Source: Parapristionchus giblindavisi
Taxonomy: Eukaryota; Nematoda; Chromadorea; Rhabditida; Diplogasteridae
Direction of reading: 5' to 3'
Length of the DNA: 64,000 bases
Assembly: GCA_943737045.1 (NCBI GenBank)
Contig: CALSFV010000358.1
Span: 124,001-188,000 of the forward strand
The position numbers and the translations under genes are program-made. The notes under the pieces were generated by a model that saw only the letters and a program-made list of their open reading frames with translations, did no database searches and had not been told where the DNA came from. Shown here piece after piece: positions 1 to 11,272 of this stretch. Numbering within the stretch: the first letter of the stretch is position 1; the number at the start of each line of letters is the position of its first letter.

Positions 1-1991
1 CGATTGTCAGTGTAATCGATAATTGGCATACCGTTGCTCGGTTGCTGTTTTTGCCCCGTTGGCGATTGATCCCAACACGTTGAACGGCATGTTTGAACAA
101 CAGAATCAATATTCACAGCAGGAGCAACATTATCATTTGAGGATCGATCTATATAATGAGCAAGACCTTCATTGGCTTGGGCTGCCCTTATCTTTCTCTG
201 ATTAAGATCCAGAATCGAAGCTTGAAGCTCTTCTTCGGCTTTCGCTAAGAGTTCCTTCCTCTTCGCCAACTGCTCTGCTCGAATCCTGAGCTCCTCCCTA
301 CTCTTCAATTCCATCCTCTCTGTAACTGAAGCTACACTACTATTACTACTCAATACTGATACATACTCCTCATCAACCAAACGACTATCCTTATCTCCTC
401 TGCATGCATTATGGTCTCTTATACTATGAACAGTGTGATAATCATCGTCATTACCTCGAGAAATTTCAATATGTGAATCATCTTTCTCTCCAACTGTATG
501 AAGACTTTTTCGTTGATCAATCATGCTATTTTGAGATCTACGACTTTCCGTCTGATAATCACTTCGATTCATAGCATTTATATGTCTATTATCGTTAGAC
601 GATACATTAGAGTTCAGTCTGTGAGATGGAACCTGGTCACTTTCATTAAGATCTTCTTCTCGTACATATCTTTTGTCATAAACATGATTCTCGTTATGTT
701 TTCGAGTCAATCTTCTAGAAACGACTGAATGGTTATCTCTGACACTATTATTATCATCTCTTGCGACCATAGACACAGATCTATTAATGATATAGTTGGA
801 TCTATCACATTCATAACCAGCCTGATCATCATTATCCTTATAATTATATCGGTTAATCTGTCCATTTGCATTAATAATGGAAACCGATCGATCACGACGT
901 GGGTCATTCTCATTTAAATGAGTCTGATGTTGATCCATTATCATACCACTTCGAACCATATTGCAATTCCGCTTCCTTATATTCTCCCTCTTTCTCTGCT
1001 CTAATATCTGATTAGTTGATTCGACTCTTTCAATCAACTGTGACACACTCAGATGGCTCAGATCATCAATACCAGTAGCAGCTACTATTTCTGCTACTTC
1101 TACGGTTGTTATGAGTGGATAACCCTTGTTGTCCTTCTCATTCACAATCATATTCCGATATTGCATCAACGCCTCCAACCTCTTAAGCTCCATTCCTTCA
1201 TCCTCAATCAACTTCAACTCCTCATTACGTTTGCTCAATCTATCATTCTCTTTACCCAAATCCTTACATACGCCATTACGAGGAATATCAGATCTGTTAT
1301 CACATCTTATTCCACTGTACAAGTTTAGTATCATCTGACTTGACTTTTCCTGAAGATCTCGAAGACTTTTAATATTACTCTTCAGTGACTCTTCTGCTGA
1401 TCTCGCAGTACTCTCAGTTGAATATGATAAGTTAGAGTGATCAAGCGCAGTAATCTCTCTTGTACTTGAACCAATGAAACTTCTTGATGTACTTGTAACT
1501 GATCTATTATCACTACTTCTGTTATCTACAGTACTCAATTCATTAGATGATCTTTGATCTTCGATAGAGGTTCTAGATTCATCAATAATTGACAATAACT
1601 GTGACATATTCAGAGTACCATTCCTCACTCCATCTCTTATAAACACATAAAATCTCTCATGATTCATTACCGTGTTCCTCAATGTACTGATCTCTTTATG
1701 ATGGCTAACCTCCTTCTCATTATGATAACTTTCTCGATTGAATATTCTTTCTTTCACATTATGAATATTCATATAGTTATCATTATGAATGCCTTTCAAT
1801 TCCTCGCGCAGAATCTTAATTAACGTGGTACTTTGATCATTCAAATTCAATTGTGAGATTCGAGACATAGCCAAATCGGTGACATTAACAATAGAATCAA
1901 GTCTGTCATTCATTTCTCTCATGTACTCAATAAAACTCTTGTTATCATTCATATCTGTTTGTGTTCTCGATGTTGCATTCATATCAGTCAT
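1..1991 (-). CDS. Gag-like ORF of an LTR retroelement, 3' end off the window
   Basis: I read this frame triplet by triplet: from an ATG at 1991-1989 it stays open for 663 codons to the left edge without a stop, which is striking in this AT-rich DNA. An in-frame stop (2013-2015) lies just upstream, so the start is well bounded. The protein begins MTDMNATSRTQTDMNDNK and is rich in Ser, Asn, Asp and Arg, with charged coiled-coil-like stretches near residues 15-75, 210-260 and 560-610. No CCHC knuckle, protease or RT motif is reached in the window. Its lack of introns and its position behind an LTR and leader (2888-3254, 1992-2887) argue for the Gag part of a retroelement pointing left. Family (Ty3 or BEL/Pao type) cannot be decided here. 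A non-transposon low-complexity protein is the alternative. Confidence 0.75.
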   Translation of the reverse strand, partial: MTDMNATSRTQTDMNDNKSFIEYMREMNDRLDSIVNVTDLAMSRISQLNLNDQSTTLIKILREELKGIHNDNYMNIHNVKERIFNRESYHNEKEVSHHKEISTLRNTVMNHERFYVFIRDGVRNGTLNMSQLLSIIDESRTSIEDQRSSNELSTVDNRSSDNRSVTSTSRSFIGSSTREITALDHSNLSYSTESTARSAEESLKSNIKSLRDLQEKSSQMILNLYSGIRCDNRSDIPRNGVCKDLGKENDRLSKRNEELKLIEDEGMELKRLEALMQYRNMIVNEKDNKGYPLITTVEVAEIVAATGIDDLSHLSVSQLIERVESTNQILEQRKRENIRKRNCNMVRSGMIMDQHQTHLNENDPRRDRSVSIINANGQINRYNYKDNDDQAGYECDRSNYIINRSVSMVARDDNNSVRDNHSVVSRRLTRKHNENHVYDKRYVREEDLNESDQVPSHRLNSNVSSNDNRHINAMNRSDYQTESRRSQNSMIDQRKSLHTVGEKDDSHIEISRGNDDDYHTVHSIRDHNACRGDKDSRLVDEEYVSVLSSNSSVASVTERMELKSREELRIRAEQLAKRKELLAKAEEELQASILDLNQRKIRAAQANEGLAHYIDRSSNDNVAPAVNIDSVVQTCRSTCWDQSPTGQKQQPSNGMPIIDYTDN

Positions 1992-2887
1992 CCTTGATAT
2001 AGTGTGAATCAATTACAGTACACCAGCCCGACTTACAAAGATCAAAGATCAAGTCCAATCAGTAAAAGTACCAATTAAAACGGCGTGGGAATCAAATGAA
2101 TCAGCTTTCACACAAACGCACAGTCACACAAAGATCAAAAGTTCAGAGTTCAAAGATCAAATGTTACCGGTCACACAAAGAGCAAAGATCACAGATCACC
2201 TTGGATCGATCTCAACCGTACACTTACAAATAGATCGTATCTCTTTCGGCTACGTGTTCTGCAACGTCGTCTTGCTATTGAGGGTTCAACCACTTCTCAA
2301 TCACCTCGCTTGGGAAACGTCGCACTGCTACACCACAACCAGGGGAGTCGACTTTCCGAGGTGCAAAACCACAGGACGTTACACTTATCGAGCGCTTCTC
2401 TTCTTCCCCACCGTATCTTCTTCCTTGTCGATCGGGTCGTAGATCCTATGCCTTTCGACAGTCAAATGATGATCTTGACCTCCAATCGATCGGGAGGCCT
2501 ACGTCACTCAACCGATATACTACAGTATTCACAATCAATCGGGAGGCCTACTTCACTCAACCGAGATAATACTGTCTTCACAATCAATCGGGAGGCCTAC
2601 TTCACTCAACCGAGACACTACAGTATTCACAATCAATCGGGAGGCCTACTTCACTCAACCGAGATAATACTGTCTTCACAATCAATCGGGAGGCCTACGT
2701 CACTCAACCGAGATACTACAGCCGACGTTCACAATCAATCGGGAGGCCTACTTCACTCAACCGAGATACAGCCGACGATACGATATCCACAATACAATCC
2801 TCTTCCTCTCTCTCTTAGTCAAAAGGTAGATCAATTTGGTCAATGATACAAGTGGTTTTCAGCAAGCAAAGGTCGGTTCGGCCCCCA
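1992..2887 (-). other. Leader of the minus-strand retroelement
   Basis: This 0.9-kb stretch between the LTR and the Gag-like ORF has no convincing gene. It holds short (c)aaagatca repeats at 2037-2195 and the minisatellite at 2484-2785. The bases directly inside the LTR on the minus strand read TGGGGGCCGAACCGACC (2871-2887). A TGG immediately after the LTR followed by a GAACC-like T-arm complement is what a tRNA primer-binding site looks like; this is inference. Confidence 0.55.
2484..2785. repeat. Minisatellite in retroelement leader
   Basis: Six copies of a roughly 45-51-bp unit with the core ATCGGGAGGCCTAC followed by (g/t)TCACTCAACCGA. Units differ by small indels in the ACTACAGTATT / AATACTGTCTT part. 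Open frames across it are by-products of the repeat. Confidence 0.85.
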
Positions 2888-3254
2888 TGTACGAAAGTAA
2901 CTTTAGCCGGAGTTCTCCTTTTGCTGTGATACCACAAGACCAAAGACCAAAGATCAATAAATATAAACTTTATCTACACTGACTAAGACTAAACACAATC
3001 CAACAACAACTACTACACAACCTTACTCTACAACGACACGAGTCCCAGACTAAAGATAATACAACGATAGACACGACATCAACTTACAATTATGGTAATG
3101 GACCATAATTGATTACAATGCAAAATAAATGAGACATAGAAATAAATGCAAAAGTAATATAATTAACATAATGACTAGAACACATAATACAATTACAAAG
3201 ATCATATATCAATAGTAGGAGAATTATCATAGGGCTGGGTATCCAACCCTAACA
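2888..3254 (-). repeat. 5' LTR of the minus-strand retroelement
   Basis: Read on the minus strand this begins TGTTAGGGTTGGATACCCAG and ends TTACTTTCGTACA, i.e. a TG...CA-bounded LTR of 367 bp. It is a diverged copy of the two LTRs at 3543-3906 and 6170-6533 in the opposite orientation. The matching 3' LTR lies outside the window. Confidence 0.85.
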
Positions 3255-3542
3255 TCATAATATTTTTACATTACCATATGATAATGATTATGAAGTTACA
3301 ATTTATAATGGTTTTTCTGTCGATCACACAGAGACTGGGTTTCATTGTTTATTTTGATTATTTTGTTGTGTTTTGAAGGAAAAGCTATGAAGGAAGAAGG
3401 AAAAGCTATGAAGGAAGAAGGAAAAGCTATGAAGGAAGAAGGAAAAGCTATGAAGGAGGAAGAAGGAAAAGCTATGAAGGAAGAAGGAAAAGCTATGCAG
3501 GAAGAAGGAAAAGCTATGAAGGAAGAAGGAAAAGCTATGAAG

Positions 3543-3906
3543 TGTTAGGGTTGGATACCCAGCCCTGTGATAACTCTCCTACTATAGATATATGATCTTT
3601 GTAATTGTATTATGTGTTCTAGTCATTATGTTAATTATATTACTTTTGCATTTCTTTATGTCTCATTTATTTTGCATTGTAATCAATTATGGTCCATTAC
3701 CATAATTGTAAGTTGATGTCGTGTCTTTCGTTGTCTTATCTTTAGTCTGGGATTCATGTCGTTGTAGAGTGAGGTTGTGTAGTAGTTCGTCTTGGATTGT
3801 GTTCGTCTTAGTCAGTGTAGATAAAGTTTATATTTATTGATCTTTTGTCTTTGGTCTTGTGGTACCACAGCAAAAGGAGAACTCCGGCTAAAGTTACTTT
3901 CGTACA
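3543..3906 (+). repeat. Solo LTR in the satellite
   Basis: TG...CA-bounded 364-bp LTR, same family as 2888-3254. The flanks are GAAG on both sides, compatible with a 4-bp target duplication but ambiguous because GAAG is part of the satellite unit. No internal retroelement sequence follows, so it is a solo LTR. Confidence 0.85.
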
Positions 3907-6169
3907 GAAGGAAGAAGGAAAAGGAAAAGCTATGAAGGAAGAAGGAAAAGCTATGAAGGAAGAAGGAAAAGCTATGAAGGAAGAAGGAAAAGCTATGAAG
4001 GAAGAAGGAAAAGCTATGAAGGAAGAAGGAAAAGCTATGAAGGAAGAAGGAAAAGCTATGAAGGATGAAGGAAAAGCTATGAAGGAAGAAGGAAAAGCTA
4101 TGAAGGAAGAAGGAAAAGCTATGAAGGAAGAAGGAAAAGCTATGAAGGAAAAGGAAAAGCTATGAAGGAAGAAGGAAAAGCTATGAAGGAAGAAGGAAAA
4201 GCTATGAAGGAAAAGGAAAAACTATGAAGGAAGAAGGAAAAGCTATGAAGGAAGAAGGAAAAGCTATGAAGGAAGAAGGAAAAGCTATGAAGGAAGAAGG
4301 AAAAGCTATGAAGGAAGAAGGAAAAGCTATGAAGGAAGAAGGAAAAGCTATGAAGGAAGAAGGAAAAGCTATGAAGGAAGAAGGAAAAGCTATGAAGGAA
4401 GAAGGAAAAGCTATGAAGGAAGAAGGAAAAGCTATGAAGGAAGAAGGAAAAGCTATGAAGGAAGAAGGAAAAGCTATGAAGGAAGAAGGAAAAGCTATGA
4501 AGGAAGAAGGAAAAGCTATGAAGGAAGAAGGAAAAGCTATGAAGGAAGAAGGAAAAGCTATGAAGGAAGAAGGAAAAGCTATGAAGGAAGAAGGAAAAGC
4601 TATGAAGGAAGAAGGAAAAGCTATGAAGGAAGAAGGAAAAGCTATGAAGGATGAAGGAAAAGCTATGAAGGAAGAAGGAAAAGCTATGAAGGAAGAAGGA
4701 AAAGCTATGAAGGAAGAAGGAAAAGCTATGAAGGAAAAAGAAAAGCTATGAAGGAAGAAGGAAAAGCTATGAAGGAAGAAGGAAAAGCTATGAAGGAGGA
4801 AGAAGGAAAAGCTATGAAGGAAGAAGGAAAAGCTATGCAGGAAGAAGGAAAAGCTATGAAGGAAGAAGGAAAAGCTATGAAGGAAGAAGGAAAAGCTATG
4901 AAGGAAGAAGGAAAAGCTATGAAGGAAGAAGGAAAAGCTATGAAGGAAGAAGGAAAAGCTATGAAGGAAGAAGGAAAAGCTATGAAGGAAGAAGGAAAAG
5001 CTATGAAGGAAGAAGGAAAAGCTATGAAGGAAGAAGGAAAAGCTATGAAGGAAGAAGGAAAAGCTATGAAGGAAGAAGGAAAAGCTATGAAGGAAGAAGG
5101 AAAAGCTATGAAGGAAGAAGGAAAAGCTATGAAGGATGAAGGAAAAGCTATGAAGGAAGAAGGAAAAGCTATGAAGGAAGAAGGAAAAGCTATGAAGGAA
5201 GAAGGAAAAGCTATGAAGGAAAAGGAAAAGCTATGAAGGAAGATGGAAAAGCTATGAAGGAAGAAGGAAAAGCTATGAAGGAGGAAGAAGGAAAAGCTAT
5301 GAAGGAAGAAGGAAAAGCTATGCAGGAAGAAGGAAAAGCTATGAAGGAAGAAGGAAAAGCTATGAAGGAAGAAGGAAAAGCTATGAAGGAAGAAGGAAAA
5401 GCTATGAAGGAAGAAGGAAAAGCTATGAAGGAAGAAGGAAAAGCTATGAAGGAAGAAGGAAAAGCTATGAAGGATGAAGGAAAAGCTATGAAGGAAGAAG
5501 GAAAAGCTATGAAGGAAGAAGGAAAAGCTATGAAGGAAGAAGGAAAAGCTATGAAGGAAAAGGAAAAGCTATGAAGGAAGAAGGAAAAGCTATGAAGGAA
5601 GAAGGAAAAGCTATGAAGGAGGAAGAAGGAAAAGCTATGAAGGAAGAAGGAAAAGCTATGCAGGAAGAAGGAAAAGCTATGAAGGAAGAAGGAAAAGCTA
5701 TGAAGGAAGAAGGAAAAGCTATGAAGGAAGAAGGAAAAGCTATGAAGGAAGAAGGAAAAGCTATGAAGGAAGAAGGAAAAGCTATGAAGGAAGAAGGAAA
5801 AGCTATGAAGGAAGAAGGAAAAGCTATGAAGGAAGAAGGAAAAGCTATGAAGGAAGAAGGAAAAGCTATGAAGGAAGAAGGAAAAGCTATGAAGGAAGAA
5901 GGAAAAGCTATGAAGGAAGAAGGAAAAGCTATGAAGGATGAAGGAAAAGCTATGAAGGAAGAAGGAAAAGCTATGAAGGAAGAAGGAAAAGCTATGAAGG
6001 AAGAAGGAAAAGCTATGAAGGAAAAGGAAAAGCTATGAAGGAAGAAGGAAAAGCTATGAAGGAAGAAGGAAAAGCTATGAAGGAGGAAGAAGGAAAAGCT
6101 ATGAAGGAAGAAGGAAAAGCTATGCAGGAAGAAGGAAAAGCTATGAAGGAAGAAGGAAAAGCTATGAAG

Positions 6170-6533
6170 TGTTAGGGTTGGATACCCAGCCCTGTGATAA
6201 CTCTCCTACTATAGATATATGATCTTTGTAATTGTATTATGTGTTCTAGTCATTATGTTAATTATATTACTTTTGCATTTCTTTATGTCTCATTTATTTT
6301 GCATTGTAATCAATTATGGTCCATTACCATAATTGTAAGTTGATGTCGTGTCTTTCGTTGTCTTATCTTTAGTCTGGGATTCATGTCGTTGTAGAGTGAG
6401 GTTGTGTAGTAGTTCGTCTTGGATTGTGTTCGTCTTAGTCAGTGTAGATAAAGTTTATATTTATTGATCTTTTGTCTTTGGTCTTGTGGTACCACAGCAA
6501 AAGGAGAACTCCGGCTAAAGTTACTTTCGTACA
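6170..6533 (+). repeat. Second LTR copy, co-duplicated with satellite
   Basis: Apparently identical to 3543-3906. The about 100 bp of satellite on its left side carries the same rare variants in the same order (GAGGAAGAAGG, then ATGCAG) as the left flank of the first copy. The two LTRs therefore most likely arose by segmental duplication of LTR plus array, not by two insertions. Confidence 0.85.
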
Positions 6534-9500
6534 GAAGGAAGAAGGAAAAGGAAAAGCTATGAAGGAAAAGGAAAAGCTATGAAGGAAGAAGGAAAAGCTA
6601 TGAAGGAAGAAGGAAAAGCTATGAAGGAAGAAGGAAAAGCTATGAAGGAAGAAGGAAAAGCTATGAAGGAAGAAGGAAAAGCTATGAAGGAAGAAGGAAA
6701 AGCTATGAAGGAAGAAGGAAAAGCTATGAAGGAAGAAGGAAAAGCTATGAAGGAAGAAGGAAAAGCTATGAAGGAAGAAGGAAAAGCTATGAAGGAAGAA
6801 GGAAAAGCTATGAAGGAAGAAGGAAAAGCTATGAAGGAAGAAGGAAAAGCTATGAAGGAAGAAGGAACAGCTATGAAGGAAGAAGGAACAGCTATGAAGG
6901 AAGAAGGAACAGCTATGAAGGAAGAAGGAACAGCTATGAAGGAAGAAGGAAAAACTATGAAGGAAGAAGGAAAAGCTATGAAGGAAGAAGGAAAAGCTAT
7001 GAAGGAAGAAGGAAAAGCTATGAAGGAAGAAGGAAAAGCTATGAAGGAAGAAGGAAAAGCTATGAAGGAAGAAGGAAAGGCTATGAAGGAAGAAGGAAAA
7101 GCTATGAAGGAAGAAGGAAAAGCTATGAAGGAAGAAGGAAAAGCTATGAAGGAAGAAGGAAAAGCTATGAAGGAAGAAGGAAAAGCTATGAAGGAAGAAG
7201 GAAAAGCTATGAAGGAAGAAGGAAAAGCTATGAAGGAAGAAGGAAAAGCTATGAAGGAAGAAGGAAAAGCTATGAAGGAAGAAGGAAAAGCTATGAAGGA
7301 AGAAGGAAAAGCTATGAAGGAAGAAGGAAAAGCTATGAAGGAAGAAGGAAAAGCTATGAAGGAAAAGGAAAAGCTATGAAGGAAGAAGGAAAAGCTATGA
7401 AGGAAGAAGGAAAAGCTATGAAGGAAGAAGGAAAAGCTATGAAGGAAGAAGGAAAAGCTATGAAGGAAAAGCTATGAAGGAAAAGGAAAAGCTATGAAGG
7501 AAGAAGGAAAAGCTATGAAGGAAGAAGGAAAAGCTATGAAGGAAGAAGGAAAAGCTATGAAGGAAGAAGGAAAAGCTATGAAGGAAGAAGGAAAAGCTAT
7601 GAAGGAAGAAGGAAAAGCTATGAAGGAAGAAGGAAAAGCTATGAAGGAAGAAGGAAAAGCTATGAAGGAAGAAGGAAAAGCTATGAAGGAAGAAGGAAAA
7701 GCTATGAAGGAAGAAGGAAAAGCTATGAAGGAAGAAGGAAAAGCTATGAAGGAAGAAGGAAAAGCTATGAAGGAAGAAGGAACAGCTATGAAGGAAGAAG
7801 GAACAGCTATGAAGGAAGAAGGAACAGCTATGAAGGAAGAAGGAACAGCTATGAAGGAAGAAGGAACAGCTATGAAGGAAGAAGGAAAAACTATGAAGGA
7901 AGAAGGAAAAGCTATGAAGGAAGAAGGAAAAGCTATGAAGGAAGAAGGAAAAGCTATGAAGGAAGAAGGAAAAGCTATGAAGGAAGAAGGAAAAGCTATG
8001 AAGGAAGAAGGAAAGGCTATGAAGGAAGAAGGAAAAGCTATGAAGGAAGAAGGAAAAGCTATGAAGGAAGAAGGAAAAGCTATGAAGGAAGAAGGAAAAG
8101 CTATGAAGGAAGAAGGAAAAGCTATGAAGGAAGAAGGAAAAGCTATGAAGGAAGAAGGAAAAGCTATGAAGGAAGAAGGAAAGCTATGAAGGAAGAAGGA
8201 AAAGCTATGAAGGAAGAAGGAAAAGCTATGAAGGAAGAATGAAAAGCTATGAAGGAAGAAGGAAAAGCTATGAAGGAAGAATGAAAAGCTATGAAGGAAG
8301 AAGGAAAAGCTATGAAGGAAGAAGGAAAAGCTATGAAGGAAGAAGGAAAAGCTATGAAGGAAGAAGGAACAGCTATGAAGGAAGAAGGAACAGCTATGAA
8401 GGAAGAAGGAACAGCTATGAAGGAAGAAGGAACAGCTATGAAGGAAGAAGGAACTATGAAGGAAGAAGGAAAAGCTATGAAGAAGGAAAAGCTATGAAGG
8501 AAGAAGGAAAAGCTATGAAGGAAGAAGGAAAAGCTATGAAGGAAGAAGGAAAAGCTATGAAGGAAGAAGGAAAAGCTATGAAGGAAGAAGGAAAAGCTAT
8601 GAAGGAAGAAGGAAAAGCTATGAAGGAAGAAGGAAAAGCTATGAAGGAAGAAGGAAAAGCTATGAAGGAAGAAGGAAAAGCTATGAAGGAAGAAGGAAAA
8701 GCTATGAAGGAAGAAGGAAAAGCTATGAAGGAAGAAGGAAAAGCTATGAAGGAAGAAGGAAAAGCTATGAAGGAAGAAGGAAAAAGCTATGAAGGAAGAA
8801 GGAAAAGCTATGAAGGAAGAAGGAAAAGCTATGAAGGAAGAAGGAAAAGCTATGAAGGAAGAAGGAAAAGCTATGAAGGAAGAAGGAAAAGCTATGAAGG
8901 AAGAAGGAAAAGCTATGAAGGAAGAAGGAAAAGCTATGATGGAAGAAGGAAAAGCTATGAAGGAAGAAGGAAAAGCTATGAAGGAAGAAGGAAAAGCTAT
9001 GAAGGAAGAAGGAAAAGCTATGAAGGAAGAAGGAAAAGCTATGAAGGAAGAAGGAAAAGCTATGAAGGAAGAAGGAAAAGCTATGAAGGAAGAAGGAAAA
9101 GCTATGAAGGAAGAAGGAAAAGCTATGAAGGAAGAAGGAAAAGCTATGAAGGAAGAAGGAAAAGCTATGAAGGAAGAAGGAAAAGCTATGAAGGAAGAAG
9201 GAAAAGCTATGAAGGAAGAAGGAAAAGCTATGAAGGAAGAAGGAAAAGCTATGAAGGAAGAAGGAAAAGCTATGAAGGAAGAAGGAAAAGCTATGAAGGA
9301 AGAAGGAAAAGCTATGAAGGAAGAAGGAAAAGCTATGAAGGAAGAAGGAAAAGCTATGAAGGAAGAAGGAAAAGCTATGAAGGAAGAAGGAAAAGCTATG
9401 AAGGAAGAAGGAAAAGCTATGAAGGAAGAAGGAAAAGCTATGAAGGAAGAAGGAAAAGCTATGAAGGAAGAAGGAAAAGCTATGAAGGAAGAAGGAAAAG

Positions 9501-9896
9501 CTATGAAGGAAGAAGGAAAAGAGGAAGAAGGAAAAGCTATGAAGGAAGAAGGAAAAGCTATGAAGGAAGAAGGAAAAGCTATGAAGGAAGAAGGAAAAGC
9601 TATGAAGGAAGAAGGAAAAGCTATGAAGGAAGAAGGAAAAGCTATGAAGGAAGAAGGAAAAGCTATGAAGGAAGAAGGAAAAGCTATGAAGGAAGAAGGA
9701 AAAGCTATGAAGGAAGAAGGAAAAGCTATGAAGGAAGAAGGAAAAGCTATGAAGGAAGAAGGAAAAGCTATGAAGGAAGAAGGAAAAGCTATGAAGGAAG
9801 AAGGAAAAGCTATGAAGGAAGAAGGAAAAGCTATGAAGGAAGAAGGAAAAGCAATGAAGGAAGAAGGAAAAGCAATGAAGGAAGAAGGAAAAGCTA

Positions 9897-10062
9897 CACT
9901 GAGGGCAAACTTACCTGGCAAATCGTTACCCCGATACACTTTCCTGGCAAACGATTACCCCAAATGGTGAATTCAGCCGTTGATTTCCTCACCATTTGGG
10001 GTAATCGTTTGCCAGGAAAGTGTATCGGGGTAACGATTTGCCAGGTAAGTTTGCTCTCAGTG
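9897..10062. mobile_element. TA-flanked palindromic MITE in the satellite
   Basis: 166-bp element with about 70-bp inverted arms (CACTGAGGGCAAACTTACCT at the left end, its near complement ending CTCAGTG at the right). It is flanked by TA (9895-9896 and 10063-10064); removing it restores an intact GCTATGAAGG satellite unit. A TA duplication is typical of Tc1/mariner-mobilised MITEs. Confidence 0.9.
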
Positions 10063-10311
10063 TATGAAGGAAGAAGGAAAAGCAATGAAGGAAGAAGGAA
10101 AAGCTATGAAGGAAGAAGGAAAAGCTATGAAGGAAGAAGGAAAAGCTATGAAGGAAGAAGGAAAAGCTATGAAGGAAGAAGGAAAAGCTATGAAGGAAGA
10201 AGGAAAAGCTATGAAGGAAGAAGGAAAAGCTATGAAGGAAGAAGGAAAAGCTATGAAGGAAGAAGGAAAAGCTATGAAGGAAGAAGGAAAAGCTATGAAG
10301 GAAGAAGGAAA

Positions 10312-10449
10312 AGACCGACGATTTGATCAATAAATATTCATCATACTCTGCAGCAGCCGCATCTGCAACAAGATTTATTGATGTATTGAGAGATAATTAT
10401 GGATAATTATGGATATAGATAATTATTGATTGATAAACAATACACTCAG
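10312..10449 (+). other. Possible coding scrap next to the satellite
   Basis: The frame from about 10309 reads KTDDLINKYSSYSAAAASAT followed by RFIDVLRDNYG and a stop near 10407. Its composition is protein-like and unlike the satellite, but it is not in frame with the open satellite frames, and no donor in the right phase joins it to the frame at 10662. Could be chance. Confidence 0.25.
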
Positions 10450-10646
10450 GTATTTCAAAACATAAAATCTACTTGAAATACGTCACTGACTTGAAGATTA
10501 CTTTAAGTATACTCCAAGTGAGTTACGTCACTTTTCTTTCACTTCACTTTCACTTTAAGTAGACTAACATATGTTAAGACATACTTTAGATAGATTTACA
10601 TTTCACTAGAAATGAAAGTGTAAGTACACTTAACGTTTCGAAATAT
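10450..10646. mobile_element. GTATTTCAAAAC palindromic MITE
   Basis: Ends GTATTTCAAAAC / GTTTCGAAATATC; the interior is built from imperfect inverted copies of ACTTTAAGTAGACTT and ACGTCACT. Same family as 60809-61022 and the split copy at 50006-50480. Confidence 0.75.
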
Positions 10647-10661
10647 CACAATAACAACAAC

Positions 10662-10826
10662 GTACCGCGCGAAGTGGTAGATTCGTCATCGGGAATCGCT
10701 GCATCGGGCTGGAATATATCAGAAGTTGATTCAGAAGATCAGAAGTCAACCCAAATCCTTTCTATCATTATTATTAGTCTCCTATCGCTTCTGTATTTGC
10801 TGTCACGGGTGTATCAAATAAATTGA
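10662..10826 (+). CDS. Candidate terminal exon with a tail transmembrane segment
   Basis: Open frame ending at TGA 10824-10826. It reads VPREVVDSSSGIAASGWNIS, then EVDSEDQKSTQ, then a hydrophobic run ILSIIIISLLSLLYLL and a short basic tail. A Ser/Asp-rich segment followed by a single C-terminal membrane helix is a plausible protein end. No upstream exon or start is identified; a MITE abuts its left side. I do not recognise the family, and it may be a relic of a gene disrupted by the satellite. Confidence 0.35.
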   Translation, partial: VPREVVDSSSGIAASGWNISEVDSEDQKSTQILSIIIISLLSLLYLLSRVYQIN

Positions 10827-10896
10827 TAAATATCAGATGTCAAAAGATTCATTCTGACTTGTTGAAATGACTGCGCGCGTTCGAACAAAATCAAAA

Positions 10897-11272
10897 CCAA
10901 CTGGAGCTGGCGCGGGTGTCGTGGGCCCAACTGGAGCTAGCGCGGGTGTCGTGGGCCCAACTGGAGCTGGCGCGGGTGTCGTGGGCTCAACTGGAGCTGG
11001 CGCGGGTGTCGTGGGCTCAACTGGAGCTGGCGCGGGTGTCGTGGGCTCAACTGGAGCTGGCGCGGGTGTCGTGGGCCCAACTGGAGCTGGCACGGGTGTC
11101 GTGGGCCCAACTGGAGCTGGCGCGGGTGTTGTGGGCTCAACTGGAGCTGGCGCGGGTGTCGTGGACTCAGCTGGAGCTGGCGCGGGTGTTGTGGGCTCAA
11201 CTGGAGCTGGCGAGGGTGTCGTGGGCTCAACTGGAGCTGGCGTTGTGTCGTGGCCTCAACTGGAGCTGGCGA
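10897..11272. repeat. GC-rich 30-bp minisatellite
   Basis: About 12 copies of CTGGAGCTGGCGCGGGTGTC + GTGGGCYCAA, far more GC-rich than its surroundings. Frames are open on both strands: plus strand GAGAGVVGST repeats from an ATG at 10867, minus strand mucin-like PAPVEPTTPA repeats ending at 10833. On the minus strand a shortened unit near 11240-11262 shifts the frame just where an upstream Asp/Asn/Ser/Pro-rich frame enters. A Pro/Thr-rich minus-strand exon broken by this indel is possible but unproven. Confidence 0.85.

Larger units (their letters stand above)
3377..10311. repeat. 21-bp satellite array (about 6.9 kb)
   Basis: Tandem copies of GGAAAAGCTATGAAGGAAGAA, interrupted by LTRs at 3543-3906 and 6170-6533 and a MITE at 9897-10062. 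Because 21 is a multiple of three, every frame that lacks a stop in one unit stays open for hundreds of codons on either strand (GKAMKEE, RRKSYEG, and antisense AFPSSFI repeats). I therefore do not call these proteins. Variant units (ATGCAG, GATGAAGG, GGAACAGC, GAGGAAGAAGG) recur in the same order and define higher-order blocks, for example 4748-5236, 5233-5574 and 5571-6038, which start and end with the same variants but contain different numbers of plain units. This is what unequal exchange produces. Confidence 0.97.

Noticed and set aside
3543..6533. Pair of LTRs as the two ends of one intact retroelement
   Set aside because: They are in direct orientation but the DNA between them is only satellite, without any gag, pol or primer site.
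9897..10062. CRISPR-like or phage-like repeat arrays in the tandem-repeat regions
   Set aside because: No spacer structure; the contig is clearly eukaryotic (introns, nematode genes).
8164..10326. Open frames of 591 and 695 codons on opposite strands through the satellite
   Set aside because: They are products of a 21-bp unit with no stop in several frames; units carry indels that merely switch frame, and there is no non-repetitive protein sequence.
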